A stretch of DNA of 21,806 nt from JANLTP01 sp031363055. Lineage in GTDB: Bacteria > Pseudomonadota > Gammaproteobacteria > Burkholderiales > Burkholderiaceae_E. The stretch is from assembly GCA_031363055.1 (NCBI GenBank), contig JANLTP010000210.1, positions 1 to 21,806 of the forward strand, read 5' to 3'. The position numbers and the translations under genes are program-made. This document shows, piece after piece, positions 14,892 through 21,806 of the stretch (within the stretch, counting starts at the first letter, position 1; each line of letters begins with the position of its first letter). The notes under the pieces were generated by a model that had not been told where the DNA came from, made no database searches, and worked only from the letters and a program-made list of their open reading frames with translations.

Positions 14892-16328
14892 ATGCTTCGA
14901 ATTTTCAATACCCTGACCCGCAGCAAAGAGACCTTCGTTCCGATCGAACCCGGCAAGATCCGCATGTACGTTTGCGGCATGACTGTCTACGATTTTTGCC
15001 ATGTCGGCCATGCGCGGGTGCTGGTGGTGTTCGATGCGGTGCAGCGCTGGCTGCGCGCCAGCGGCTATCAATTGACCTACGTTCGCAACATTACCGACAT
15101 CGATGACCGGATCATCAAGCGCGCTGTTGAGAACGGCGAAACGATTGGCCAACTGACTCAGCGCTTCATCGATGCAATGCATGCCGACGAGGCTGCCCTC
15201 GGCGTGCAGCCGCCGGATCACGAACCGCGCGCCACCGGCTATGTGCCGCAGATGGTGTCGCTGATCGAACGTCTGCAGGAAAAGGGCCTGGCCTACGCCG
15301 CGCCCGAGGGCGACATGAACTACTCGGTGCGCAAGTTCCCGGGCTACGGCAAGTTATCGGGCAAGACGCTGGACGAGTTGCGCGCCGGCGAGCGCGTTGC
15401 CGTCAGCGAGGGTAAACATGACCCGCTCGACTTTGTGCTGTGGAAGAGCGCCAAGATTGATGAGCCCGAAGAAGTCAAATGGCAATCGCCGTTTGGCGTG
15501 GGTCGACCCGGCTGGCATATTGAATGCTCGGCCATGTCCGCGACCTTGCTGGGCCAGACCATTGATATTCATGGTGGCGGGGCAGATCTGCAGTTCCCGC
15601 ATCATGAAAACGAAATTGCCCAAAGCGAGGGTGCCTACGGTCACGACGGCGAACATCAGAAGTTCGTGCGTTACTGGATGCACAACGGCTTTGTGCGCAT
15701 CGATGATGTCAAGATGTCGAAGTCGCTGGGCAATTTTTTCACGATTCGCGAAGTACTGGCCAAATACGATCCGGAAGTGATCCGACTGTTCATTTTGCGC
15801 GCTCACTATCGCAGCCCGATCACGTATTCGGATGCGCATCTCGATGATGCCCGGGCGAGTTTGTTACGGTTTTACACGGCTTTGGCGAGTGCGACCGTTG
15901 CCGCGAATGAGCCGGATTCGTCCAACGCAGTGGTGCCCAACCGCCTCGCTCAATTCCGCGAGCGCTTCGCCGAAGCCATGAACGACGACTTCAACACGCC
16001 AATCGCGGTGGCGGTTTTATTCGAAATCGCCGCCGAGTTGAATCGATCACCTGGTGCTGCTTTGGCTTCATTACTGCGCGAATTGGGTGGCGTATTGGGC
16101 CTGCTGCAACGCGATGCCGCCGAGGTCAAACAGCGCGGCCTGGTGGGCCTGGAGGTCGCGGCCAACACGGCCGATGACGATGCAATGATCGAGCAGATGG
16201 TGCAGGAGCGAGTCGCCGCCAAAAAGATTCGCAACTATGTTCTGGCCGACAAAATTCGCGCTGAGCTGACGGCGCGCGGGATCGCAGTTGAAGATTCGGC
16301 CGGCGCCTCGGTTTGGCGAAGATCCTGA
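14892..16328 (+). CDS. cysS: Cysteinyl-tRNA synthetase
   Basis: Charges tRNA-Cys with cysteine. It has 478 residues (E. coli: 461) from ATG at 14892, starting MLRIFNTLTRSKETFVPIEPG. Class I signatures are HVGHAR (HIGH motif) after RMYVCGMTVYDFC, and VKMSKSLGNFF (KMSKS motif). The zinc ligands are the Cys in YVCGMT, the Cys in GWHIECSAMS, and the His/Glu in FPHHENEIAQSE. The C-terminal DALR-like helical region (YRSPITYSDAHLDDARASLLRFY) is present. The reading frame is open for 132 codons upstream, but that part is antisense to the TPR gene. It begins the plus-strand run cysS-alkA-accA-tilS-lysC. Confidence 0.97.
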   Translation: MLRIFNTLTRSKETFVPIEPGKIRMYVCGMTVYDFCHVGHARVLVVFDAVQRWLRASGYQLTYVRNITDIDDRIIKRAVENGETIGQLTQRFIDAMHADEAALGVQPPDHEPRATGYVPQMVSLIERLQEKGLAYAAPEGDMNYSVRKFPGYGKLSGKTLDELRAGERVAVSEGKHDPLDFVLWKSAKIDEPEEVKWQSPFGVGRPGWHIECSAMSATLLGQTIDIHGGGADLQFPHHENEIAQSEGAYGHDGEHQKFVRYWMHNGFVRIDDVKMSKSLGNFFTIREVLAKYDPEVIRLFILRAHYRSPITYSDAHLDDARASLLRFYTALASATVAANEPDSSNAVVPNRLAQFRERFAEAMNDDFNTPIAVAVLFEIAAELNRSPGAALASLLRELGGVLGLLQRDAAEVKQRGLVGLEVAANTADDDAMIEQMVQERVAAKKIRNYVLADKIRAELTARGIAVEDSAGASVWRRS

Positions 16329-16753
16329 CTCCGTCAAATGTTCTCGGTGCGTCGAATATCCGCAACGTGTCCAACGTGCCACCCAACTACTGGAAACGAG
16401 CCTGCGCCGAGTTGTCGGCCCGCGATCTGGCCAAGCACTTTGCGAGCGGCGCAATTGATCCAAAGCGTTGGGAAAATCTCGACGACGACGCCGTTATTGA
16501 AGAACTGGTGGCTGTGCGGGGGATTGGCCACTGGACAGCGGAGATGTTTCTGATCTTTAATTTGCTTCGGCCCGATGTGTTTCCAGTGCATGACATCGGG
16601 CTTTTGAACGCTCTGGGGTTGGCCTACAACCGAGGAGCGCGAGTCAGTAGGGAGCAGGCGCGCGAACTGTCGCTCGCCTGGCAGCCGTGGAGAACGGTCG
16701 CAACCTGGTATTTGTGGCGTAGCCTGGAACCGGTGTTGTTGGAGAGCTCATAA
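16313..16753 (+). CDS. AlkA-like DNA-3-methyladenine glycosylase with an apparent internal deletion
   Basis: An HhH-GPD DNA glycosylase relative, but short: 146 residues against about 210 or more in homologues. The N-terminal start VPPNYWKRACAELSARD matches the family, then the next residues, LAKHFASGAIDPKRWENLDDDAVIEELVAVRGIGHWTAEMF, match a region that normally comes about 80 residues later. Missing is the first half of the domain, including the VGQQIS helix. The hairpin (VRGIGHWT) and the catalytic Asp region (VFPVHDIGLLNALG) remain, as does the family C-terminus (WRTVATWYLWRSLEPV). The frame is intact across the junction near 16436. Start TTG at 16313 overlaps the cysS end; GTG at 16367 is an alternative. 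It is followed by accA after four bases. Activity is doubtful. Confidence 0.75.
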   Translation: MAKILTPSNVLGASNIRNVSNVPPNYWKRACAELSARDLAKHFASGAIDPKRWENLDDDAVIEELVAVRGIGHWTAEMFLIFNLLRPDVFPVHDIGLLNALGLAYNRGARVSREQARELSLAWQPWRTVATWYLWRSLEPVLLESS

Positions 16754-16757
16754 AAAA

Positions 16758-17723
16758 ATGAAAACAAGTTTTCTGGAATTTGAACAGCCGATTTCCGAGC
16801 TCGAGGGCCGGATCGATTCGCTGCGCTTCGTTCAGGATGACTCGGCCGTCGACATCGCCGAAGAGATCGACCGGCTGCAGCGCAAGAGCCAGACCTTAGT
16901 GAAGGACACCTATGCCAAGCTCACGCCCTGGCAGGTGACGCTGGTGGCGCGCCATCCGCAGCGGCCCTATACGCTCGACTACATTCAGGCGATCTTCACT
17001 GACTTTCACGAGTTGCACGGCGACCGGCATTTTGCCGATGACGCCGCGATTGTCGGCGGCCTGGCCCGCTTCAACGGCCAGTCGGTCATGATCATTGGTC
17101 ATCAGAAAGGGCGCGACACCAAGGAGCGCGGCATCCGCAATTTCGGCATGTCCAGGCCTGAAGGCTATCGCAAGGCGCTGCGCCTCATGAAGCTGGCCGA
17201 AAAATTCGAGATTCCGTTGTTCACCTTTGTCGATACGCCGGGTGCTTATCCGGGCATGGACGCCGAAGAGCGCGGCCAGTCCGAGGCGATCGGGCGTAAC
17301 TTGCTGGAAATGTCGAGCCTGCGGATTCCGATCATCAGCACCATCATCGGTGAGGGCGGCTCGGGCGGCGCATTGGCGATCGGCGTCAGCGACCTTACCC
17401 TGATGCTGCAATATGCGGTTTATTCGGTGATTACCCCAGAGGGCTGCGCCTCGATTCTCTGGAAGACCGCCGAGAAAGCGCCCGATGCGGCCGAAGTGCT
17501 CGGCATCACGGCGCATCGCCTTAAAGCACTCGGATTGATCGATCGCATCATCAACGAGCCGGTTGGCGGCGCCCATCGAGACCCGGCCATGATGGCGCAG
17601 TTTCTGAAGCGCGCGCTGGCCGACGCCTTGCGCCAGTTCCAGACCATCAAGCTAGACGATTTAATCAAGCTGCGCTACGAACGGTTGCTGGCTTACGGCA
17701 AGTTCAAGGAGATCAGTGGCTGA
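16758..17723 (+). CDS. accA: Acetyl-CoA carboxylase carboxyltransferase subunit alpha
   Basis: With AccD, transfers the carboxyl group from carboxybiotin to acetyl-CoA, giving malonyl-CoA for fatty acid synthesis. The 321 residues start MKTSFLEFEQPISELEGRID and match AccA length (about 319). The crotonase-fold core shows YIQAIFTDFHELHGDRHFADD, GHQKGRDTKER, FVDTPGAYPGMDAEERGQSEAIGRNL, GEGGSGGALAIGV and ITPEGCASILWKTAEKAPDAAEVL. It starts four bases after the alkA-like stop, and its end overlaps the tilS start by eight bases, so the three are probably one transcript. Confidence 0.97.
   Translation: MKTSFLEFEQPISELEGRIDSLRFVQDDSAVDIAEEIDRLQRKSQTLVKDTYAKLTPWQVTLVARHPQRPYTLDYIQAIFTDFHELHGDRHFADDAAIVGGLARFNGQSVMIIGHQKGRDTKERGIRNFGMSRPEGYRKALRLMKLAEKFEIPLFTFVDTPGAYPGMDAEERGQSEAIGRNLLEMSSLRIPIISTIIGEGGSGGALAIGVSDLTLMLQYAVYSVITPEGCASILWKTAEKAPDAAEVLGITAHRLKALGLIDRIINEPVGGAHRDPAMMAQFLKRALADALRQFQTIKLDDLIKLRYERLLAYGKFKEISG
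17706..17711 (+). promoter_or_regulatory. Ribosome binding site inside accA deciding the tilS start
   Basis: AAGGAG at 17706-17711, within the last codons of accA, lies four bases before GTG at 17716. This supports GTG as the tilS start and translational coupling across the 8-base overlap. Confidence 0.7.
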
Positions 17724-19380
17724 CCGGGGCCCAGACCCCATCGCCAGCCTTGCGCAAGGCGTTTTTCCGGCCCTTCAACTGACGCTGGCAGAATTTACTG
17801 CGCCTTTTACGGTGCCGACACCTCAGCCTGTTGCCATTGCGTTCTCCGGTGGCATCGACTCAACAGTTTTGCTGCATGCCTGCCGAACCCTGCTCGGGCG
17901 CGAGCGCTTGGTGGCGTTTCATGTGCATCACGGCCTGCAAGCGGCGGCCGATGAATTTGCACGCCACTCGGCCAGCATCTGCGCCGACTGGGGCGTGCGC
18001 TTCGAGTTGCTCAGGCTCACCGAATCGCCGCCGCCCGGCGCCAGCGTCGAAGCCTGGGCCGGCGAACAGCGCTACCGCGCCATTGCCACGGCCGCGCGCG
18101 CTATCGATGCCGCCGTCACGCTGACGGCGCATCATGAAGACGACCAGGCCGAGACCGTCATGTTGCGCCTGCTGCGCGGCACCGGCAGCCGAGGCCTGAC
18201 CGGCATTGCGCCGGAACTGCTGCGCGAAGGCCACCGCTTCATGCGCCCACTGCTGGCAGTGCCGCGCGCCGATATTGAAAGTTATGCGCAGCACCAGGCG
18301 CTGAGCTGGGTCGAGGACCCGAGCAATCGATCGCAGCGCTTCACGCGCAACGTAGTTCGACAAAAACTGATGCCGCTGCTCGATGAACTGGCACCGGGCG
18401 CGGCGCGCCGAATTGCCGCCGCCGCCCGTCATTTTCGCCAGGCCGATCAACTGATGCGCGACTATCTGGTCGCCGATCTGCTGTCGCTGGTACAAGTCAT
18501 CTCGCGCGCACCGAGAGTCGAAGTGTTCGATTGCCAGCAGGCCCGTAACCTGACGCGCGCGCGCGTCGCCGAAGCCCTGCGCTATTGGATTACGACGCTC
18601 GGTTACGAGGCGGCCAGCGAGGCCCGCTGCCAGCAAATGTTGAATCTGGTCTACAACCTCGATTCACCGTATGGCGAGGTCGAGCATGGCAAGCTGTTGC
18701 TGATCAAATATCGTCACGATCTGTTTGCGATCGAGCAGGGCGCGCAGATGCTCGAGCGCATCGAACAAGTACGCTGCGAGGTCTACGCCGAACGCACCGC
18801 CGCCGACCACGCGCAGAATAATTTGCGACCTGGCGATCAATCCGCTGCCGATCAAATGATCCGCACGCCGATGGGGCGCTTGGTATTGCGCGAGCAGGCT
18901 AGCGATACACGGGCTGCGTCAGGCGTACAGGTCGCCCCAGCTTTGCGGGCCGCAGCGGCCGAAGTCGATCGCGACACGCTCTATTTGCCGGATGGCCGAC
19001 TGAGGATCGTCAACTTCAGCAGCGGCACGCCGCCGTTTCGACCGAACGGGCAGACCCATGAGCAGAGTCTGAAGGACTGCATGCAGGCGGCAGGCGTACC
19101 GCGCTGGCTGCGCCCGCTGTTTCCGGCGTTGTCAGTGGATGGGAAACTGGTTTGGGTAGCGGGGCTAGGGGCGAATGCGGCGTTTGAATCGGGTGGTGCA
19201 GGCGCGTCGATTGCAGCGGACTACCCGAGAGCGGCGGCCGCCCCGAAAGCTGCGGTCTCCCCGAATGTCGCGACAACCTCCAGGGTGCGAGCTGAATGGC
19301 ATTGGGGTCGGGAAAAATCCAGCTTGAGTCTGCCAGAACACTTGCTTTGTGACTGGTTACTCAAAAAAAGTGGCTTATAA
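17716..19380 (+). CDS. tilS: tRNA(Ile)-lysidine synthetase TilS
   Basis: Modifies the wobble cytidine of tRNA-Ile(CAU) to lysidine using ATP, switching its decoding from Met to Ile. The PP-loop SGGIDS is at residues 44-49, followed by FHVHHGLQ and TAHHEDDQAETVMLRLLRGTGSRGL. The substrate-binding domain includes WVEDPSNRSQRFTRNVVRQKLMPLL, and a C-terminal TilS domain includes PRWLRPLFPALSVDGKLVWVAGLGAN. The 554 residues exceed the usual 430-480. The excess lies in variable stretches around residues 355-420 and in an Ala-rich segment (about 493-522) inside the C-terminal region. A GTG start overlaps accA. A TATAAT at its very end may be part of the lysC promoter. Confidence 0.94.
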   Translation: MADRGPDPIASLAQGVFPALQLTLAEFTAPFTVPTPQPVAIAFSGGIDSTVLLHACRTLLGRERLVAFHVHHGLQAAADEFARHSASICADWGVRFELLRLTESPPPGASVEAWAGEQRYRAIATAARAIDAAVTLTAHHEDDQAETVMLRLLRGTGSRGLTGIAPELLREGHRFMRPLLAVPRADIESYAQHQALSWVEDPSNRSQRFTRNVVRQKLMPLLDELAPGAARRIAAAARHFRQADQLMRDYLVADLLSLVQVISRAPRVEVFDCQQARNLTRARVAEALRYWITTLGYEAASEARCQQMLNLVYNLDSPYGEVEHGKLLLIKYRHDLFAIEQGAQMLERIEQVRCEVYAERTAADHAQNNLRPGDQSAADQMIRTPMGRLVLREQASDTRAASGVQVAPALRAAAAEVDRDTLYLPDGRLRIVNFSSGTPPFRPNGQTHEQSLKDCMQAAGVPRWLRPLFPALSVDGKLVWVAGLGANAAFESGGAGASIAADYPRAAAAPKAAVSPNVATTSRVRAEWHWGREKSSLSLPEHLLCDWLLKKSGL

Positions 19381-19381
19381 T
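19376..19381 (+). promoter_or_regulatory. Possible -10 element for lysC
   Basis: A perfect TATAAT spans the tilS stop codon, 150 bases before the lysC ATG. No good -35 hexamer lies at 16-18 bases, so this is a weak call. The remaining leader (19382-19530) is C-rich, has a short GCTCA/TGAGC hairpin at 19429-19442, and shows no ribosome site before lysC. Confidence 0.3.
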
Positions 19382-19530
19382 CAAGGGCTTCCCGAAAAAT
19401 ACTAATGCTAAACTACGGCTTGGCTGGTGCTCAGCGGTGAGCCCCGCATTAAGCCTAAACACCGCCAACAAACCTAGCCGCGCACACTGCAGCAGCCGCT
19501 AACTCCCGAAGCCGATCCACTCTCCGCGCC

Positions 19531-20787
19531 ATGGCATTAATCGTCCACAAATACGGCGGCACCTCGATGGGCTCGGTCGAGCGCATCAAAAACGTCGCCC
19601 TGCGCGTCGCCAAGTGGCACCGAGCCGGCTACCAGATGGTCGTCGTACCCTCAGCCATGTCCGGCGAAACCAACCGCCTGCTGGGCATGGCCAAGGAACT
19701 CGCCGCCCAGCCCGATGAACGCGAACTCGACATGATCGCCGCCACCGGCGAACAAGTCTCGGTCGGCCTGTTGGCGATTGCGCTCAAAGACATCGGCGTC
19801 AACGCCATCAGCTACACCGGCTGGCAAGTGCCGGTCAGAACCGACAGCGCCTACACCAAGGCCAGAATCGAAGGTATCAATGACGCCAGAGTGCTGGCCG
19901 ATCTGGCCGCTGGCAAGGTAGTCGTCATCACCGGCTTCCAGGGCATCGACGGCGACGGCCACATCACCACCCTGGGTCGAGGCGGCTCCGACACCTCAGC
20001 GGTGGCCATAGCCGCCGCGCTGAAGGCCGAGGAGTGCCTGATCTACACCGACGTCGACGGCGTCTACACCACCGACCCCAGAATCGTCAGCGAAGCGAGA
20101 AGGTTGAGCAAGATCACCTTCGAAGAAATGCTCGAGATGGCCAGCCTGGGCTCAAAAGTCCTGCAGATCAGGTCGGTCGAATTCGCCGGCAAGTACAAGG
20201 TCAAGACCCGAGTGCTGTCCAGCCTGACGCCACCCGACATCGCCCTGGAAACCGAAGCCCAATCCGGCACGCTCATCACCTTCGAGGAAGACGAAACCAT
20301 GGAACAAGCGGTCATCTCCGGCATCGCCTTCAACCGGGATGAAGCCAAGATCACGGTCCTCAAAGTCCCCGACCGCCCCGGCATCGCTTATCAAATACTA
20401 GGACCGGTCGCCGACGCCAACATCGACGTCGACATGATCATCCAGAACGCCAGCCTGGCCGGCCACACCGACTTCTCCTTCACCGTCCACCGCAACGAAT
20501 ACCAGAAGACCCTCGACGTGCTGAACAGCCAGGTCAAGGAAAAGATCCAGGCCGGCGACATCGCCGGCGATTTGAAGATCGCCAAAGTATCCGTAGTCGG
20601 CATCGGCATGCGCTCCCACGTCGGCGTCGCCAGCCTGATGTTCAAAACCTTGTCCGAGGAGGGCATCAACATCCAGATGATCTCGACCAGCGAAATCAAG
20701 ATATCGGTCGTCATCGACGATAAATACATGGAACTCGCCGTCCGAGCCCTACACCGAGTCTTCGGCCTCGACCAAGCCGCCGGCTGA
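19531..20787 (+). CDS. lysC: Aspartate kinase
   Basis: Phosphorylates aspartate, the first step toward lysine, threonine, methionine and diaminopimelate. The 418 residues start MALIVHKYGGTSMGSVERI (K7-YGGTS, the kinase signature). The catalytic domain includes AATGEQVSVGLLA, TLGRGGSDTSAVAIA and YTDVDGVYTTDPRIV. Two C-terminal ACT domains follow from about residue 265, with VLKVPDRPGIAYQILGPVADANIDVDMIIQN and GIGMRSHVGVASLMFKTLSEEGINIQMISTSEIKISV, the allosteric site of lysine/threonine-sensitive single-domain kinases. An internal ATG at codon 257 with a good ribosome site could make a separate regulatory subunit. It is 150 bases after tilS and just before tRNA-Ser. Several Arg codons in the middle are AGA/AGG. 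Confidence 0.97.
   Translation: MALIVHKYGGTSMGSVERIKNVALRVAKWHRAGYQMVVVPSAMSGETNRLLGMAKELAAQPDERELDMIAATGEQVSVGLLAIALKDIGVNAISYTGWQVPVRTDSAYTKARIEGINDARVLADLAAGKVVVITGFQGIDGDGHITTLGRGGSDTSAVAIAAALKAEECLIYTDVDGVYTTDPRIVSEARRLSKITFEEMLEMASLGSKVLQIRSVEFAGKYKVKTRVLSSLTPPDIALETEAQSGTLITFEEDETMEQAVISGIAFNRDEAKITVLKVPDRPGIAYQILGPVADANIDVDMIIQNASLAGHTDFSFTVHRNEYQKTLDVLNSQVKEKIQAGDIAGDLKIAKVSVVGIGMRSHVGVASLMFKTLSEEGINIQMISTSEIKISVVIDDKYMELAVRALHRVFGLDQAAG
20284..20301 (+). promoter_or_regulatory. Internal ribosome site and ATG within lysC
   Basis: GAGGAAG at 20284-20290 is followed after eight bases by an in-frame ATG at 20299 (codon 257), which begins MEQAVISGIAFNRDEAKITV. A product from here would be 162 residues, both ACT domains. 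Alpha/beta aspartate kinases of Corynebacterium and Bacillus use an internal start at this same boundary. Confidence 0.45.
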
Positions 20788-20838
20788 GTTAGAATCCACC
20801 CTGAGCCGGCATCGAGGAAAGCAATTTCTTTGAAGCCC

Positions 20839-20932
20839 GGAGACGTGGCCGAGCGGTCGAAGGCACTCCCCTGCTAAGGGAGCATGCGAGCTAAAACTTG
20901 CATCGAGGGTTCGAATCCCTCCGTCTCCGCCA
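20839..20932 (+). tRNA. tRNA-Ser (anticodon GCU)
   Basis: A 94-base class II tRNA. The acceptor GGAGACG (20839-20845) pairs with CGTCTCC (20922-20928), followed by discriminator G and encoded CCA (20930-20932). The anticodon stem CTCCC/GGGAG encloses loop CTGCTAA with anticodon GCT at 20873-20875. The long variable arm (about 20883-20905) and the T arm GAGGGTTCGAATCCCTC are clear. It reads serine AGC/AGU codons. Confidence 0.97.
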
Positions 20933-20944
20933 GAAAAAATGAAT

Positions 20945-20970
20945 GCCCGCGCAAGCGGGCTTTCGTTTTT
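20945..20970 (+). terminator. Rho-independent terminator after tRNA-Ser
   Basis: Stem GCCCGC (20945-20950), loop GCAA, stem GCGGGC (20955-20960), then TTTCGTTTTT. On the other strand the stem is followed by ATTCATTTTTTC, so it may also stop transcription coming from the ATPase gene. Confidence 0.85.
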
Positions 20971-21020
20971 GTGGGGGAGACGAGGACAGTCCCAATGGAC
21001 TGTCCGGGAGGGATTCGAAG
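20971..21020 (-). repeat. Inverted partial copy of the tRNA-Ser 3' end, split by a hairpin
   Basis: Read on the minus strand this segment gives TTCGAATCCCTC, then a 25-base insert, then CGTCTCC-CCCA. The tRNA 3' end reads TTCGAATCCCTC-CGTCTCC-GCCA. The insert is itself a hairpin: GGACAGTCC (20984-20992), loop CAAT, GGACTGTCC (20997-21005). The tRNA and this copy face each other across the terminator. Confidence 0.7.
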
Positions 21021-21042
21021 CGATTCGCTTGCAAGCGAATCG
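21021..21042. repeat. Perfect 22-bp palindrome
   Basis: CGATTCGCTTG followed by its exact reverse complement. Together with the hairpin at 20984-21005 and a GAAGAC-C-GTCTTC palindrome at 21093-21105 it makes a block of three stacked palindromes between the tRNA terminator and the next gene, resembling an extragenic palindromic element. The 173 bases from 20933 to 21105 hold only these and the terminator. Confidence 0.75.
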
Positions 21043-21105
21043 GCGGCCCGCGCGAACGGACATGAGCGTTAGCGAATGCCGTGAGTGTGGGCGAAGACCG
21101 TCTTC

Positions 21106-21806
21106 CTACGTATCCGACACGCGAATTCCGAGCGCTGGCCTAAAGGCTTGATTCATCACGTATCGCAAACTTTCTCCTCCTCTTGCGGCACGAATCTGTA
21201 GCACTTTCAGGTCATAGTTGACGTTAAAGATATAAAAGGCTTCGCCGCTGTTTACCCGCACTCCAAAGATACCGTAATAGAGCAAAAAGTCGATAACACG
21301 AGCCACTTCGTGAATCTCGATTCCAGCATCTGCGATAAGCTTAGTTAGTGACTCGCCGGACTGCACTGGTTCAGTATCGATAAAGTGATACAGAAGGTCT
21401 CTAGCGACGGGAAAAACGTCAGTAAGTTCGTGATCAAGCTCGACCAACAAATCTTGAGAATAAGCCAGAACACCTTTCTCAAGGTCCTTCTCGGAAATCT
21501 TCGGGTGACTCAGGTTGCTGGCAAATCCCTTGGCATGCGAAAAGATCTTAATCATGTTCCTTGGTCGCATTAATGATCGCTCAATCACGAAAGTTGAAGT
21601 TTCTTCTCCGTTGAAGTGTGATACGCAGAGTTTGGGCCACAGTTGATCGAAAATAATCGTCTGATCAGCCGGAGGTAGGGTGGCTACAAGCCGGAGGCGC
21701 AATAATTCTCGAAGTAGATCTGGATCGGTCCAATCCAATGCCACGCGCATTTCCTTGCCGAGGCCCGCAAAGCTAACAAGAAGATCTTGCTCGAAGGCGC
21801 ACAGGC
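21106..21806 (-). CDS. Partial P-loop ATPase-like protein (Sll1717-type C-terminus)
   Basis: The 3' part of a gene that enters from beyond the right edge; the frame is open through 21806, giving about 233 visible residues. An in-frame ATG at 21750 is probably internal. The segment resembles the C-terminal helical/winged region of Sll1717-family P-loop ATPases: ALDWTDPDLLRELLRLRL, then FVIERSLMRPRNMIKIFSHAKGFA, then ISEKDLEKGVLAYSQDLLVELDHELTDVFP, ending in a winged-helix-like IDFLLYYGIFGVRVNSGEAFYIFNVNYDL. The ATP-binding part would lie outside the window. The sequence is visibly AT-richer than everything to the left, fitting acquired DNA next to a tRNA gene. A role in defence is suspected for such ATPases but cannot be shown here. 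Confidence 0.6.
   Translation of the reverse strand, partial: LCAFEQDLLVSFAGLGKEMRVALDWTDPDLLRELLRLRLVATLPPADQTIIFDQLWPKLCVSHFNGEETSTFVIERSLMRPRNMIKIFSHAKGFASNLSHPKISEKDLEKGVLAYSQDLLVELDHELTDVFPVARDLLYHFIDTEPVQSGESLTKLIADAGIEIHEVARVIDFLLYYGIFGVRVNSGEAFYIFNVNYDLKVLQIRAARGGESLRYVMNQAFRPALGIRVSDT

Noticed and set aside
17860..18636. A 258-residue antisense frame within tilS
   Set aside because: No recognisable motifs and fully inside tilS; typical of GC-rich antisense frames.
20749..21063. A 104-residue frame containing GGDGGIRTLDASFSSHAPLAG
   Set aside because: This is the familiar spurious translation of the antisense strand of tRNA-Ser, not a protein.
1..21806. CRISPR arrays, insertion sequences, rRNA or riboswitches
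   Set aside because: No regularly spaced identical repeats, transposase motifs, rRNA sequence or recognisable riboswitch folds were seen on either strand.

Overview
The window looks like chromosomal DNA of a GC-rich Gram-negative proteobacterium, most likely a betaproteobacterium of the Burkholderiales type. The main reason is gene order: suhB / trmJ-cysE / lpxH / periplasmic cyclophilin / TPR protein / cysS-alkA-accA-tilS-lysC-tRNA-Ser is an arrangement I recall from that group. The outer-membrane type lipoprotein, lpxH and the DctP-type periplasmic binding protein confirm a Gram-negative envelope. The placement rests on recalled synteny, not on a search.

Layout. (1) 53-550, minus: a small, extremely alanine-rich lipoprotein. 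(2) 663-8564, minus: a tightly packed run of six genes read in the order dctP-dctQ-dctM (TRAP transporter), mutS (mismatch repair), a Tat-type metallophosphoesterase and roxA (ribosomal-protein hydroxylase). mutS appears to start on a TTG overlapping the dctM stop, the phosphoesterase start overlaps the mutS end, and the phosphoesterase/roxA junction is a duplicated ATGA stop-start overlap with a 13-codon mini-ORF between. (3) 8723-9508, plus: a racemase-fold enzyme divergent from dctP, apparently lacking both catalytic cysteines. The shared intergenic region carries three 14-bp repeats that may be operators. (4) 9441-12098: suhB (minus), convergent with the racemase and overlapping it by 68 bp, then trmJ and cysE (plus). 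(5) 12166-12546: an antitoxin gene with a toxin gene cut short where it meets lpxH. (6) 12547-14809, minus: lpxH, a periplasmic cyclophilin and an exported TPR protein. (7) 14892-20787, plus: cysS, an alkA-like glycosylase with an apparent in-frame internal deletion, accA, tilS and lysC. (8) tRNA-Ser(GCU) at 20839-20932, a terminator, a block of palindromes containing an inverted partial copy of the tRNA 3' end, and the 3' part of an AT-richer gene resembling a Sll1717-type P-loop ATPase, open at the right edge.

Most of the window is housekeeping: DNA repair, tRNA and ribosome modification, cysteine and aspartate-family amino acid synthesis, fatty acid and lipid A synthesis, and protein folding. 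Accessory material is limited to the TRAP/racemase module, the damaged toxin-antitoxin pair and the edge beyond tRNA-Ser, which looks like the start of a genomic island. The clearest oddities are the duplicated coupling junction before roxA, the cysteine-less racemase homologue next to its transporter, the shortened alkA and the inverted tRNA copy. I found no CRISPR array, intact insertion sequence or rRNA. No gene-free stretch exceeds 300 bases.
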